The notes under the pieces were generated by a model. The model ran no database searches. It saw only the letters and a list, made by a program, of their open reading frames with translations, and was not told the DNA's origin. A program made the position numbers and the translations under genes. Positions 52,507 to 61,849 of a stretch of DNA of 64,000 bases are shown here, piece by piece. The stretch is taken from positions 45,731 to 109,730 of the forward strand of contig CALYTI010000003.1 of assembly GCA_945487035.1 (NCBI GenBank), read 5' to 3'. How positions within the stretch are numbered: the first letter of the stretch is position 1; every line of letters starts with the position of its first letter. This DNA is from an uncultured Bacteroidales bacterium. Its GTDB lineage: Bacteria > Bacteroidota > Bacteroidia > Bacteroidales > UBA932.

Positions 52507-54441
52507 ATGAAACATTTCTCATTGCCTAAAGATGGCGGTCTTATCGAGAAAGGTCTTCCTAAAGACATTCTCCACGGAAGAGAAAGAATTTATACTGAAA
52601 TAGGTGAAACTCCGTTCTCTGTCAGTCAGGTCATCTGTGACCGGATACTTGAGATGGTTGCTGATTTCCGGAAAGAGAATCCGGGAAAGCTTTTCCGTCT
52701 CGGACTTTCTTCCGGCACCTCTCCGGAGCCTCTTCTCAAGGACCTTCGCGAGGCTTATGCCGCAGGAAAGATTTCTTTCAAGGATATTGCTGTGTATTCG
52801 ACAGACGAGTATTATCCGGTTTCAAGAAATGCCCAGCAGAGCCGCAATTACAAGCTTCATCACGATCTTCTTGACGAGGTGGACATACTTCCTGAAAACA
52901 TTCACATTGCGGATGGACTGGTGGAGGAAGACAAGGTCAGTGACTATTGCGCACGGGCCGAGGAAGGACTTCGCAACCTTGACCTTCTTGTGATGGGTAT
53001 AGGTGAGCACGGCCAGATAGGTTTCAATGAGGCCGGTTCGCTCAACACATCCAAGACCCGTCTTGTGCTCCTGCCATACAAGTCCCGCAGGCGCCAGGCC
53101 CACAACTTCAACGGTGATATGGCAGCTACTCCAAGCAAGGCCATCACTATGGGCGTTGCCACTATGCTTTCAGCCAAGAAGGTGATTCTTATGGCCTGGG
53201 GTGAGGACAAGGCAGATATGGTTCAGCAGATTGTGGAGTGCAAGAATACTCCTGACTATCCTGCATCCTTCTTCCAGAAGCATCAGGATGTCACCCTCTA
53301 TGTGGATGAGAACTCATCAGCGAAGCTTACCCGTGTGGTAGCACCTTGGCTCATAGGCCCTTGCGAATGGACCCAGAAGTTCCGCCGCAAGGCTGTGATC
53401 TGGCTCTGCGAGCAGGTTCACAAGCCGATTCTCAAACTTGGTTATCAGGATTATCTACAGAACGGACTCGGAGAGCTCCTCGAGAATTTCGGGCCTTATG
53501 ACAAAGTCAATATCGAGGTCTTCAACGAGCTGCAGCACACGATTACGGGCTGGCCGGGAGGAAAGCCGAATGCGGATGATTCCACCCGTCCGGTGCCTTC
53601 TTCACCATATCCGAAGAAGGTGGTCATTTTCTCACCTCACCCGGATGACGATGTGATTTCAATGGGAGGTACTTTCATCCGCCTTGCCCATCAGGGACAC
53701 GATGTTCACGTGGCTTACGAGACTTCCGGCAATGTCGCCGTTCACGATGATGTTGTGCTTCAGCATATGGATGCGGCACGCGAACTTGGCTTCGGCGACC
53801 GCTTCGACGAGGTGAAGGCTCTCGTTGCCTCCAAGGTTTCCGGCGAGCCGGAACCGAGGGCCCTGCTCGAGCTCAAGGCCGCTATCCGCCGTTCCGAAGC
53901 CAAGAGCGCGTGCCGCTCCTTCGGGCTCAACGACGAGACCAATGTCCACTTCCTCAATCTTCCGTTCTACGAGTCCGGCGGCATTAAGAAACTGCCTCGC
54001 TCACAGGCCGATGTGGATATCATCAAGAATCTGCTTCAGAAGATTCAGCCTCAGATGGTATTTATGGCCGGAGACCTTGCCGACCCACACGGCACCCACC
54101 GCGTCTGCACCGAATGCGCCCTTGAGGCACTTGATCAGCTGCGTGAAGAGGGTGCAGCCTGGATTTCCGACTGCCATGTATGGATGTACCGCGGAGCCTG
54201 GATGGAGTGGGAGTTGTCCCGAGTGGATATGGCAGTCCCGCTCAGCCCGGACGAGGTTATCGAGAAGCGTCACGCCATCTACCGCCACCTGTCCCAGAAG
54301 GACATAGTTCCGTTCCCGGGAGACGATTCCCGCGAGTTCTGGCAGAGGGCGGAAGACCGTACCCAGAATACCGCTAACAACTACAACCTGCTCGGTATGG
54401 CAGAGTATCAGGCTATGGAGGTATTCCTCAAGCTTTGGTAG
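52507..54441 (+). CDS. NagB-like deaminase fused to PIG-L deacetylase
   Basis: A 644-residue cytoplasmic protein. Residues of about 35-280 form a glucosamine-6-phosphate isomerase/deaminase domain (GLSSGTSPEPLL, YSTDEYYPVSR, GIGEHGQIGFNEAGS). After a linker, about 370-620 form a PIG-L/LmbE deacetylase domain with the zinc motif SPHPDDDVISMGG and a later DPHGTHRVC. Together these could deacetylate an N-acetylglucosamine derivative and then deaminate it, replacing NagA. This architecture is known in Bacteroides annotated as glucosamine-6-phosphate deaminase. Confidence 0.9.
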   Translation: MKHFSLPKDGGLIEKGLPKDILHGRERIYTEIGETPFSVSQVICDRILEMVADFRKENPGKLFRLGLSSGTSPEPLLKDLREAYAAGKISFKDIAVYSTDEYYPVSRNAQQSRNYKLHHDLLDEVDILPENIHIADGLVEEDKVSDYCARAEEGLRNLDLLVMGIGEHGQIGFNEAGSLNTSKTRLVLLPYKSRRRQAHNFNGDMAATPSKAITMGVATMLSAKKVILMAWGEDKADMVQQIVECKNTPDYPASFFQKHQDVTLYVDENSSAKLTRVVAPWLIGPCEWTQKFRRKAVIWLCEQVHKPILKLGYQDYLQNGLGELLENFGPYDKVNIEVFNELQHTITGWPGGKPNADDSTRPVPSSPYPKKVVIFSPHPDDDVISMGGTFIRLAHQGHDVHVAYETSGNVAVHDDVVLQHMDAARELGFGDRFDEVKALVASKVSGEPEPRALLELKAAIRRSEAKSACRSFGLNDETNVHFLNLPFYESGGIKKLPRSQADVDIIKNLLQKIQPQMVFMAGDLADPHGTHRVCTECALEALDQLREEGAAWISDCHVWMYRGAWMEWELSRVDMAVPLSPDEVIEKRHAIYRHLSQKDIVPFPGDDSREFWQRAEDRTQNTANNYNLLGMAEYQAMEVFLKLW

Positions 54442-54445
54442 CAAT

Positions 54446-55414
54446 ATGAATTCATTCGGAACCCATTTCAGAGTCTCAATCTTTGGAGAATCGCACGGTC
54501 CGCAGCTTGGAGTAGTGCTGGACGGTGTCCCTGCAGGCCTTCCTTTGTGTGAGGAGGACTTCCTGGAGGACATCGCCAGACGCGCTCCGGGTGCCCCCGG
54601 CACTACTCCGCGCAAGGAAAGCGACCTTCCGCACCTGCTTAGCGGAGTGTATGAAGGCCATACGACCGGAGCTCCGCTTACAATAGTTTTCGACAACGCA
54701 AATACCCGCTCCGGGGACTACAGCCAGTTCGCTGCCCAGCCGCGTCCGGGCCACGCGGACTACACTGCAAACGCAAAGTTCGATGGCTTTCAGGACCCGC
54801 GCGGCGGTGGCCATTTCTCCGGCCGTCTGACCATAGGCATAGTGGCGGCAGGAGTTGTGGCAAAGAAAATTGCAGCAGCTGCGCGTTTCAGTGCCCGGGT
54901 GATTTCCATAGGCGGATGCACCGAGCCTGAGCGCTGGCCGGAGCTGCTTGCTGCCGTACAGCAGGAGGGGGATTCGCTCGGAGGTATTGTGGAGTGCAGG
55001 GTGGAGGGCCTCAGGCCCGGGCTGGGCGAGCCTTTCTGGGACAGCGTGGAAGCGCTTGTCTCCCACGCTGTATTCTCCATTCCGGGAGTGCGCGGCATTG
55101 AATTCGGTGACGGATTTGCTGCAAGCGCGATGAAAGGGTCCGAACATAACGACACGTTTACCGCCGAAGGCCCCGCCAAAAACGGGGCAGGTGGGGTGAA
55201 CGGAGGCATCACCAACGGTGCTCCTCTGGTCTTCAGGGTGGCCTTCAAGCCAACCTCCACCATACGCAAGGAGCAGCTTACCTACAATTTTACAAGCGGC
55301 CGGCAGGAGAGTCTTTGCGCAAAGGGAAGGCACGATGCTTGCTTCTGCCTGCGCTGCCCGGTGATAGTTGAGGCAATGGCAGCGATAGTGACCGCAGATT
55401 TATTGTTAAGATAA
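54446..55414 (+). CDS. aroC: chorismate synthase
   Basis: The 322-residue last enzyme of the shikimate pathway (EPSP to chorismate, needs reduced FMN). It shows FGESHGPQLGVVLDGVPAG, TTPRKESD, NTRSGDY, PRPGHADYTA and KGRHDACFCLRCPVIVEA. It is about 35 residues shorter than common AroC proteins, but both ends and all named motifs are present. First gene of aroC-aroB-aroDA. Confidence 0.94.
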   Translation: MNSFGTHFRVSIFGESHGPQLGVVLDGVPAGLPLCEEDFLEDIARRAPGAPGTTPRKESDLPHLLSGVYEGHTTGAPLTIVFDNANTRSGDYSQFAAQPRPGHADYTANAKFDGFQDPRGGGHFSGRLTIGIVAAGVVAKKIAAAARFSARVISIGGCTEPERWPELLAAVQQEGDSLGGIVECRVEGLRPGLGEPFWDSVEALVSHAVFSIPGVRGIEFGDGFAASAMKGSEHNDTFTAEGPAKNGAGGVNGGITNGAPLVFRVAFKPTSTIRKEQLTYNFTSGRQESLCAKGRHDACFCLRCPVIVEAMAAIVTADLLLR

Positions 55415-55416
55415 TT

Positions 55417-56427
55417 ATGAAACAAGTTTACATCGTTTACGACTCGGCGGTAGGCGGGTTTGCAAATCAAATCAACCGCGAATGGGCCAAGTCCGGCTAC
55501 GAAGTGCTCGGGATGATGGCAATCCCCGCTGACGAGGAGCACAAGACTCTCGCAACCGTAGATAGCATAGTTCGCGCTCTGCTCGGTGCCGGTGCGGGAC
55601 GCGGCACCCTGCTGCTTGCTGTGGGAGGCGGAGTCACTACCGACATCTGCGGCTTTGTTGCAGCAATCTATAAGCGCGGTATGGCTGCAGAATATGTCCC
55701 TACCACCCTGCTCGCACAGGTGGATGCTGCTATCGGCGGCAAAACGGGTGTGAACTTCGATGGCGTAAAGAACGCGGTGGGTGTCATCCGCCTTCCCCAG
55801 AAGGTGCATTTCCGCAGCGAGCCTCTGGCAAGCCTTCCTGCCGCCCAAATCCGCAGCGGAGCAGCTGAACTGCTTAAAACATTTGCCCTTTTTGACGAGC
55901 AGCATTATGATGAGGCAGTCCGCCTCTTCGCCCAACTTCAGGCAGCATCATACAAGGGCACGGTAGTGACCGATGCTCTCCCGAAGATTGTCGAGCTGGC
56001 CTCGCTTGCCGCAAAATACAAGGGAAAGGTGGTTGCAAAGGACCTGTTCGATACGGGCAAGCGCCATCTTCTCAACTTTGGACACACTTTCGGCCACGCC
56101 ATCGAGTGGTGGCAGAGCACTGAGGAGGGCTCCGCAGCCCTTCCGGCCAAGTATTCACACGGAGAAGCGGTTGCCATCGGAATGGTGCGCGCAGCCGAGC
56201 TTTCCGAAAAGGACGGGATTGCCGCAGAGGGCTTTGCGCAGAAGCTGCGCGCCGACCTCAAGGCTTGCGGACTCCCGACAGAGCTGCCTTGCCCGCAGGA
56301 GAAACTCATACCGGCAATACTCAACGACAAGAAAATTGACGAGGGAGGCAAGCTGGATTTCATTTATTTGAAGAGGATAGGAAAGCCTGTCCTCAAAAAG
56401 CGTCGCATCAGCGACATTACCCTATAG
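55417..56427 (+). CDS. aroB: 3-dehydroquinate synthase
   Basis: The 336-residue NAD- and metal-dependent second enzyme of the shikimate pathway. Motifs are AVGGGVTTDICGFVAAIYKRG, PTTLLAQVDAAIGGKTGVN, and the metal ligands in RSGAAELLKT, YSHGEAVAIGM and NFGHTFGHAIE. Begins 2 nt after aroC. Confidence 0.95.
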   Translation: MKQVYIVYDSAVGGFANQINREWAKSGYEVLGMMAIPADEEHKTLATVDSIVRALLGAGAGRGTLLLAVGGGVTTDICGFVAAIYKRGMAAEYVPTTLLAQVDAAIGGKTGVNFDGVKNAVGVIRLPQKVHFRSEPLASLPAAQIRSGAAELLKTFALFDEQHYDEAVRLFAQLQAASYKGTVVTDALPKIVELASLAAKYKGKVVAKDLFDTGKRHLLNFGHTFGHAIEWWQSTEEGSAALPAKYSHGEAVAIGMVRAAELSEKDGIAAEGFAQKLRADLKACGLPTELPCPQEKLIPAILNDKKIDEGGKLDFIYLKRIGKPVLKKRRISDITL

Positions 56428-56430
56428 CAG

Positions 56431-58374
56431 ATGATCTGTACAAGCATACAGCACAAGAATTTAGAACAGATATTGACAATACTTGACGACCCCTTCGTGG
56501 AGATGGCCGAAATCCGGCTGGACCTCTGCGAACTGGACGTCCCGCAGATAAAGGAACTTTTCGAATCCTGCGAGAAACCTCTGATAGCCACCTGCCGCAG
56601 CGGCAAGGATGCCAGCGCCAGGATGGAGGCAGCAGTCGAGGCGGGAGCGCGCTACCTGGATCTGGATATCAGCGCTCCGGTCGGAGTGAGTCAGCATTTC
56701 CAGAAGCTTTGCCGCAAGTGCGGCACGGAGCTCATCCGCTCATTCCACGATTTTGACGGAACTCCATCGCTGGATTATCTTCAGCAAATAGAGGCCCGCT
56801 GCCGCCGTTATGGTGCGGATGTGGCAAAAATCGTGGTTACAGCCCGCTCGGAGCAGGATTGCGAGACCGTACTCTCCCTTTATGACGGCACGCGCACGAG
56901 TCTTGTAGCCTTTGCAATGGGCGAGCAGGGTCGCAGCAGTAGGCTGGAATGCCTTCGCAGGGGCGCACCGTTTTCCTATGCCTCCTTTGACGAAGCGACC
57001 GCTCCCGGCCAGATTCCCTACGAGCAGATGCACAAGGAGGTATATGGCGAGTTCCGCGGCCTCTACCGTAATGATTTCACCACCCCCGCATCCAAGAGCT
57101 TCGCGCAGCGTGCCATCATAGCTGCAGCTCTCGCCCAGGGCACTTCGCATCTTCGCGGCTACACTCCGTGCGATGATTCCGAGTCCGCAATCAGCGTAGC
57201 CAAGCAGATCGGAGCCAAGGTCACAAGGCGCGGTACTACGCTGACTATCAGCGGAATCGGGCCGCTCGAAGAGGGACAGCTATCGCTCCAGTTCCTCAAT
57301 GTCGGGGAGTCCGGCCTTCTTACCAGGCTCAGCATCCCCCTTCTCGCCGCCCTCAATTCCGGCAGCACTCGCGTTGAAGGAAAAGGCACTCTGCCGGGCA
57401 GACCGCTGGGCTCTGCTTCCGACATAATGGCCGCCTTCGGCGTAATCCTGCGCAGTGAAGGCGAACACCATGACCGCGAGGTCTATGTCCCGCTCACCAT
57501 AAGCGGCAAGCTCATTCCGGGTACGGCTGATGTCCCCGGCAAGGGCGGTTCGCAGCTCATCTCCGGTCTTCTTATGGCCCTGCCGCTCTGCGCCAAATCT
57601 TCCAAGCTCTATGTCAGCGAGCCGAAGAGCATACCTTATATGTTCATAACCCTCGACGTACTGCGCAAGTTCGGCGTGCAGGTGGGCAACGAGCTCGAAG
57701 GCCCTATTGAGATGCTGGAGCAGCAGGATTGGTCATATTGCAGCGGCATACGATTCAGCGTGCGCGGCGGTCAGCACTACACGGCGGCCGATATGGAGCT
57801 TGAGGGCGACTGGAGCGCAGCTGCCAACTTCCTTGTGGCAGGGGCGCTATATGGCTCCGCAGAGGTCTCCGGGCTCGACCAGAAGTCCCTGCAGGCAGAT
57901 ATTTCCATACTCGATGTACTCGTCGCAGCCGGTGCCTGCGTTGCAGGTGACGAGGATGTGATTTCGGTTCGCAAGGCTCCGCTGGAATGCTTTGATTTCG
58001 ATCTGAGCCATTGCCCTGACATATTCCCAATCACGGCCGTGCTCGCCGCCTTCTGCGATGGCACTACCACTCTTGCGGGCGTGGGAAGGCTCAGGAGCAA
58101 GGAATCCGACAGGGCGGAGGCTATAGTCTCTATGCTCACGGGCTTCGGGGTACGCGCTTCGATAGACGGGGATGTGATGTCAATCGAGGGTGAGACCCTC
58201 GTTTCAAGACTGATGAACGGCAGGCTCCTGCACGGCGGCCAGTTCACCAGCCGGCACGACCACAGGATGGCTATGGCCCTGAGCGTTGCGGCGCTCGGTG
58301 CGGACGCTCCTGTCGTTATCGACGACACCGCCTGCGTAGCCAAATCATTCCCGGATTTTTTCGAGCAGTTTTAG
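56431..58374 (+). CDS. AroD-AroA fusion: dehydroquinate dehydratase + EPSP synthase
   Basis: A 647-residue two-enzyme protein. Residues 1 to about 215 are a type I 3-dehydroquinate dehydratase: EIRLDLCEL, IRSFHDFDG with the catalytic histidine (about residue 110) and VAKIVVTA with the Schiff-base lysine. From about 220 comes EPSP synthase: ASKSFAQRAIIAAALA, NVGESGLLTRL, DVPGKGGSQLISGLLMALP, DWSAAANFLVAG, LRSKESDRAEA and DHRMAMALSVAALGA. The two steps are not consecutive (shikimate dehydrogenase and kinase lie between), so direct channelling is not expected. It begins 3 nt after aroB. Confidence 0.94.
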   Translation: MICTSIQHKNLEQILTILDDPFVEMAEIRLDLCELDVPQIKELFESCEKPLIATCRSGKDASARMEAAVEAGARYLDLDISAPVGVSQHFQKLCRKCGTELIRSFHDFDGTPSLDYLQQIEARCRRYGADVAKIVVTARSEQDCETVLSLYDGTRTSLVAFAMGEQGRSSRLECLRRGAPFSYASFDEATAPGQIPYEQMHKEVYGEFRGLYRNDFTTPASKSFAQRAIIAAALAQGTSHLRGYTPCDDSESAISVAKQIGAKVTRRGTTLTISGIGPLEEGQLSLQFLNVGESGLLTRLSIPLLAALNSGSTRVEGKGTLPGRPLGSASDIMAAFGVILRSEGEHHDREVYVPLTISGKLIPGTADVPGKGGSQLISGLLMALPLCAKSSKLYVSEPKSIPYMFITLDVLRKFGVQVGNELEGPIEMLEQQDWSYCSGIRFSVRGGQHYTAADMELEGDWSAAANFLVAGALYGSAEVSGLDQKSLQADISILDVLVAAGACVAGDEDVISVRKAPLECFDFDLSHCPDIFPITAVLAAFCDGTTTLAGVGRLRSKESDRAEAIVSMLTGFGVRASIDGDVMSIEGETLVSRLMNGRLLHGGQFTSRHDHRMAMALSVAALGADAPVVIDDTACVAKSFPDFFEQF

Positions 58375-58382
58375 TATCTTTG
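58375..58382 (+). promoter_or_regulatory. -7 box of suf operon
   Basis: TATCTTTG begins right after the aroDA stop codon and ends 7 nt before the sufB start. No matching -33 TTG was seen. Confidence 0.55.
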
Positions 58383-58389
58383 TGCAGCA

Positions 58390-59838
58390 ATGGACAAAGC
58401 GCTTAAAGAAATAACCTCGCAGGAATACACTCAAGGGTTTGTTACGGAGATCGAGCAGGAATTTTTCCCTAAAGGTCTGTCCGAAGACATCATACGCCGT
58501 ATTTCTGCACGCAAGCAGGAGCCTTCCTGGCTTCTCGAATTCAGGCTGGACGCCTTCCGCCGCTGGCAGAAGATGGAGCAGCCGGACTGGGGCCATCTCC
58601 AGCTCCCTGAGATAGACTATCAGGATATCATATATTTCGCGGCACCCAAGAAGGATGCCGACCGTCCGGACCATATTGACCCCGCCCTCGAAGAGACCTT
58701 CGACAAACTGGGCATCCCGGTGCGGGAGAGGGAAGTGCTCGCGGGCGTGAAGGGCAGCTCGCAGGTCGCTGTGGATGCGGTATTCGACTCTGTCAGCGTT
58801 TCCACGACCTTCCGCAAGACCCTTGCGGACAAGGGCATTATCTTCTGCTCCTTCTCCGAAGCGGTCAAGGAATATCCGGACCTGGTGCGCAAGTACCTCG
58901 CTTCGGTGGTGCCGGTGGGAGACAATTTCTTTGCTGCGCTCAACAGCGCGGTATTTTCCGACGGGTCGTTCTGCTACATCCCCAAGGGCGTGAAGTGCCC
59001 TATGGAGCTGTCCAGCTACTTCCGCATCAACGCGAGCGGCACGGGGCAGTTCGAGCGTACGCTGATTGTGGCGGACGAGGGTTCGCAGCTCAGCTATATG
59101 GAAGGCTGCACCGCCCCTATGCGCGACGAGAATCAGCTTCATGCAGCGGTAGTCGAAATTGTGGTCGAGGCGGGAGCTGATGTCAAATACAGCACCGTCC
59201 AGAACTGGTATCCCGGTGATGCGCAGGGCCGCGGCGGCATACTCAACCTCGTGACCAAGCGCGGTATCTGCAAAGGCCGCGGTTCGCATCTGAGCTGGAC
59301 CCAGGTGGAGACGGGCTCCGCCGTGACCTGGAAATATCCTTCCACCATACTCAAGGGCGATGACAGCGCCTCCGAGTTCTATAGCGTGGCGCTGACCAAC
59401 AACTACCAGCAGGCGGACACCGGCACGAAGATGATTCATATAGGCAAGAATACCCGCAGCCGCATAGTCTCGAAGGGCATCAGCGCGGGCCACAGCCAGA
59501 ACTCCTACCGCGGTCTGGTGCAGATGAACGGGGGCGCGGACGGAGCGCGCAATTATTCGCAATGCGATTCGCTGCTGATCGGTTCGCAGTGCGGTGCGCA
59601 TACCTTCCCGGTAATCCGCAGCTCGAATCCAAGCGCCGTGGTGGAGCACGAAGCTACCACATCGCGCATCAGCGAGGAGCAGCTTTTCTATTGCAACCAG
59701 CGCGGTATCCCGGCCGAAGAGGCCGTGGGCCTGATTGTCAACGGCTATGCCAAGGACGTACTCCAACGCCTTCCTATGGAGTTCGCTGTCGAGGCGCAGA
59801 AGCTTTTGTCTGTATCTCTGGAAGGCTCGGTAGGTTAG
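58390..59838 (+). CDS. sufB: Fe-S cluster assembly scaffold SufB
   Basis: The 482-residue scaffold subunit of the SufBCD complex. It shows [61 protein letters not shown]-like [19 protein letters not shown], and [17 protein letters not shown] with conserved cysteines. The full length is normal. A large antisense frame over this gene is a shadow. PnuC follows after 1 nt. Confidence 0.96.
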   Translation: MDKALKEITSQEYTQGFVTEIEQEFFPKGLSEDIIRRISARKQEPSWLLEFRLDAFRRWQKMEQPDWGHLQLPEIDYQDIIYFAAPKKDADRPDHIDPALEETFDKLGIPVREREVLAGVKGSSQVAVDAVFDSVSVSTTFRKTLADKGIIFCSFSEAVKEYPDLVRKYLASVVPVGDNFFAALNSAVFSDGSFCYIPKGVKCPMELSSYFRINASGTGQFERTLIVADEGSQLSYMEGCTAPMRDENQLHAAVVEIVVEAGADVKYSTVQNWYPGDAQGRGGILNLVTKRGICKGRGSHLSWTQVETGSAVTWKYPSTILKGDDSASEFYSVALTNNYQQADTGTKMIHIGKNTRSRIVSKGISAGHSQNSYRGLVQMNGGADGARNYSQCDSLLIGSQCGAHTFPVIRSSNPSAVVEHEATTSRISEEQLFYCNQRGIPAEEAVGLIVNGYAKDVLQRLPMEFAVEAQKLLSVSLEGSVG

Positions 59839-59839
59839 T

Positions 59840-60469
59840 ATGGATTGGATGAATTTTACTCTCTTTTCGCTTGGCGGCGCGCCTGTGCTCCTGATTGATG
59901 TGCTCACATCGGTCCTGGGCCTGCTTTGCGTATTCCTCGCGGGAAGAAACAGCAAATACAATTTCTGGGTGGGCTATCTCTACACGGCGGCCCTTTTCGT
60001 GATGTTCTGGAACAAGAACCTCTACGCAAGCCTGCTGCTCCAGCCCGTGTCCCTGGTCATCAACATTGTCGGCCATTACCGCTGGACCCATCCTCACGCG
60101 GATGAGCGCAGCAGCAGGGACGACAAGGCTCTCAAAGTCTCCAAACTCACGGCAGTGCAGAGGGTGCTTGCAGTGGTGGCTGTGCTTGTGATTGCGGGTG
60201 CGTGGGGCTGGCTGCTGGATGAGCTTTTCCCGGCAGACCCTCACCCTTATCTGGATTCCTGCGTGACCGTGCTGATTCTGGTGGCCCAGTTCCTCAGCGC
60301 CCAGAAGAAATGGGACTGCTGGATTGCCTGGCTGCTGGTCAATATCACACAGATTATCCTTCATATTTCCGTAGGCCACGTCTTTATGCCTATTGTTTGC
60401 GGTCTTTATCTGCTCAACGGCATCTGGTCTCTGGTTACCTGGTCAAAACTCTACAAAAACAAAGCTTAG
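59840..60469 (+). CDS. pnuC: nicotinamide riboside/mononucleotide transporter PnuC
   Basis: A 209-residue inner-membrane protein with seven hydrophobic segments. It carries NIVGHYRWTHPH and AQKKWDCWIAWLLVNITQIIL, the PnuC core that binds nicotinamide riboside. It sits between sufB and sufC with gaps of 1 and 4 nt, an unusual interruption of the suf operon. An alternative vitamin substrate (PnuC-like thiamine or riboflavin uptake) is possible. Confidence 0.88.
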   Translation: MDWMNFTLFSLGGAPVLLIDVLTSVLGLLCVFLAGRNSKYNFWVGYLYTAALFVMFWNKNLYASLLLQPVSLVINIVGHYRWTHPHADERSSRDDKALKVSKLTAVQRVLAVVAVLVIAGAWGWLLDELFPADPHPYLDSCVTVLILVAQFLSAQKKWDCWIAWLLVNITQIILHISVGHVFMPIVCGLYLLNGIWSLVTWSKLYKNKA

Positions 60470-60473
60470 TACA

Positions 60474-61229
60474 ATGGACAACAATATACTTCTGGAAATC
60501 AAGGACCTGCACGCAGGTGTCGAAGGCAAGGAGATACTTCACGGCGTGAATCTTACCATCCGCCGCGGAGAAGTTCACGCGGTGATGGGCCCGAACGGAG
60601 CTGGCAAATCCACACTCAGTGCCGTGCTTGCGGGCAAGCCTCAGTTCACAGTCACTTCCGGCAGCATCACTTTTGCCGGACAGGATTTGCTTGCGATGTC
60701 TCCTGAGGAGCGCAGCTGGGCCGGCATTTTCCTGAGTTTCCAGTATCCTATAGAGATACCGGGAGTGAGCATTACCAATTTTATGAAGGCGGCAGTGGCT
60801 GCCCGCCGTAAGGCCGCCGGACTTCCCGAGCTCAGCCCTGCGGAGTTCCTGAAATTGTTGAAATCCAAGATGGCCCTGGTGCAGATGCGCGGGGAGTTTG
60901 CAAAGCGCGAGGTGAATGTGGGCTTCTCCGGAGGAGAGAAGAAGAGGGCGGAGATTTTCCAGATGGCTATGCTGGAGCCTGTACTGTCGATTCTCGACGA
61001 GACTGACAGCGGTCTGGATGTGGATGCGCTCAAGATTGTGGCTGACGGCGTGAATGCGCTGCGCACCCCGCAGACTTCGTCCATTATCATTACCCATTAC
61101 CACAAGCTCCTGCAGTACATAGTGCCGGATGTGGTGCACGTGCTCAAGAACGGTGAGATTGTGCGTACGGCAGGCCGCGAACTTGTGGATTTGATTGAAT
61201 CGGAAGGATTTGAGAATATCAATGGATAG
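60474..61229 (+). CDS. sufC: Fe-S cluster assembly ATPase SufC
   Basis: A 251-residue ABC-type ATPase. Walker A is GPNGAGKST, the signature is NVGFSGGEKKRAEIFQ, Walker B is LSILDETDSGLDVDAL, and the switch histidine lies in IITHYHKLL. The start at 60474 opens the domain directly; the longer frame runs inside pnuC. It overlaps sufD by 8 nt. Confidence 0.96.
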   Translation: MDNNILLEIKDLHAGVEGKEILHGVNLTIRRGEVHAVMGPNGAGKSTLSAVLAGKPQFTVTSGSITFAGQDLLAMSPEERSWAGIFLSFQYPIEIPGVSITNFMKAAVAARRKAAGLPELSPAEFLKLLKSKMALVQMRGEFAKREVNVGFSGGEKKRAEIFQMAMLEPVLSILDETDSGLDVDALKIVADGVNALRTPQTSSIIITHYHKLLQYIVPDVVHVLKNGEIVRTAGRELVDLIESEGFENING

Positions 61230-61782
61230 GAAGGTCTATACAGTCGGAAAGGACCCGGTGCCTGGGAAACTTACACTTGGCGCAGGGGAGAGCTTCTTTG
61301 CCACTTTTGTGGTGGAGGAGGGAGTCAGCGCCGATGTGACTATGGAGGTGGACCTGGTAGGAGAGGGCGCTTCGCTGGATTTGGCGGGGGTTTACCGCTG
61401 CAGTGCCGACGAGAGGGTGGCTTTCCATCTGAATGTGAGGCATTTGTGCGGGGGATGCACTTCCCGTCAGCTTTTCAAGGGCATAGTGGGGGGCCGCTCC
61501 CGTGTGGTTTTTGACGGCCTGATTCACGTTGCTCCGGATGCCCAGAAGACCGAAGCCTATCAGGAGAACCATTCGATTCTGCTTTCCGGTGAGGCCCAGG
61601 TGCAGACTTCTCCGCAATTGGAAATATATGCCGATGATGTGGTTTGCTCCCACGGTGCGACCATAGGCTCGCTCAGCGAGGATGAGCTTTTCTATATGCG
61701 CTCGCGCGGCATCCCCGAGGCCGAAGCCCGTCAGATGCAAATCCAGTCTTTCCTTTCCCCGGTGCTCGGCAGACTCGGATAG
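61222..61782 (+). CDS. sufD: SufD-like protein, half length
   Basis: A 186-residue SufBD-family protein. Only the C-terminal beta-helix core is present; usual SufD is about 430-450 residues. The conserved end is intact, with SPQLEIYADDVVCSHGATIG containing the histidine important in E. coli SufD, and LFYMRSRGIPEAEARQM. The start at 61222 overlaps sufC, and no upstream sequence could encode the missing half, so the short form appears genuine rather than a frameshift. SufS and SufE are not in the window. Confidence 0.88.
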   Translation: MDRKVYTVGKDPVPGKLTLGAGESFFATFVVEEGVSADVTMEVDLVGEGASLDLAGVYRCSADERVAFHLNVRHLCGGCTSRQLFKGIVGGRSRVVFDGLIHVAPDAQKTEAYQENHSILLSGEAQVQTSPQLEIYADDVVCSHGATIGSLSEDELFYMRSRGIPEAEARQMQIQSFLSPVLGRLG

Positions 61783-61808
61783 TATTCGGAATTGATTTGG
61801 AAATAATG

Positions 61809-61816
61809 TATTTTTG
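61809..61816 (+). promoter_or_regulatory. -7 box of SPFH gene
   Basis: TATTTTTG matches TAnnTTTG, 33 nt before the start at 61850. Confidence 0.55.
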
Positions 61817-61849
61817 TTTCGGTATGAATATACTCAACACAAAAATACT

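Noticed and set aside
52507..54441. NagB/PIG-L fusion as a new architecture
   Set aside because: The same fusion is common in Bacteroides, so only its context is noted.
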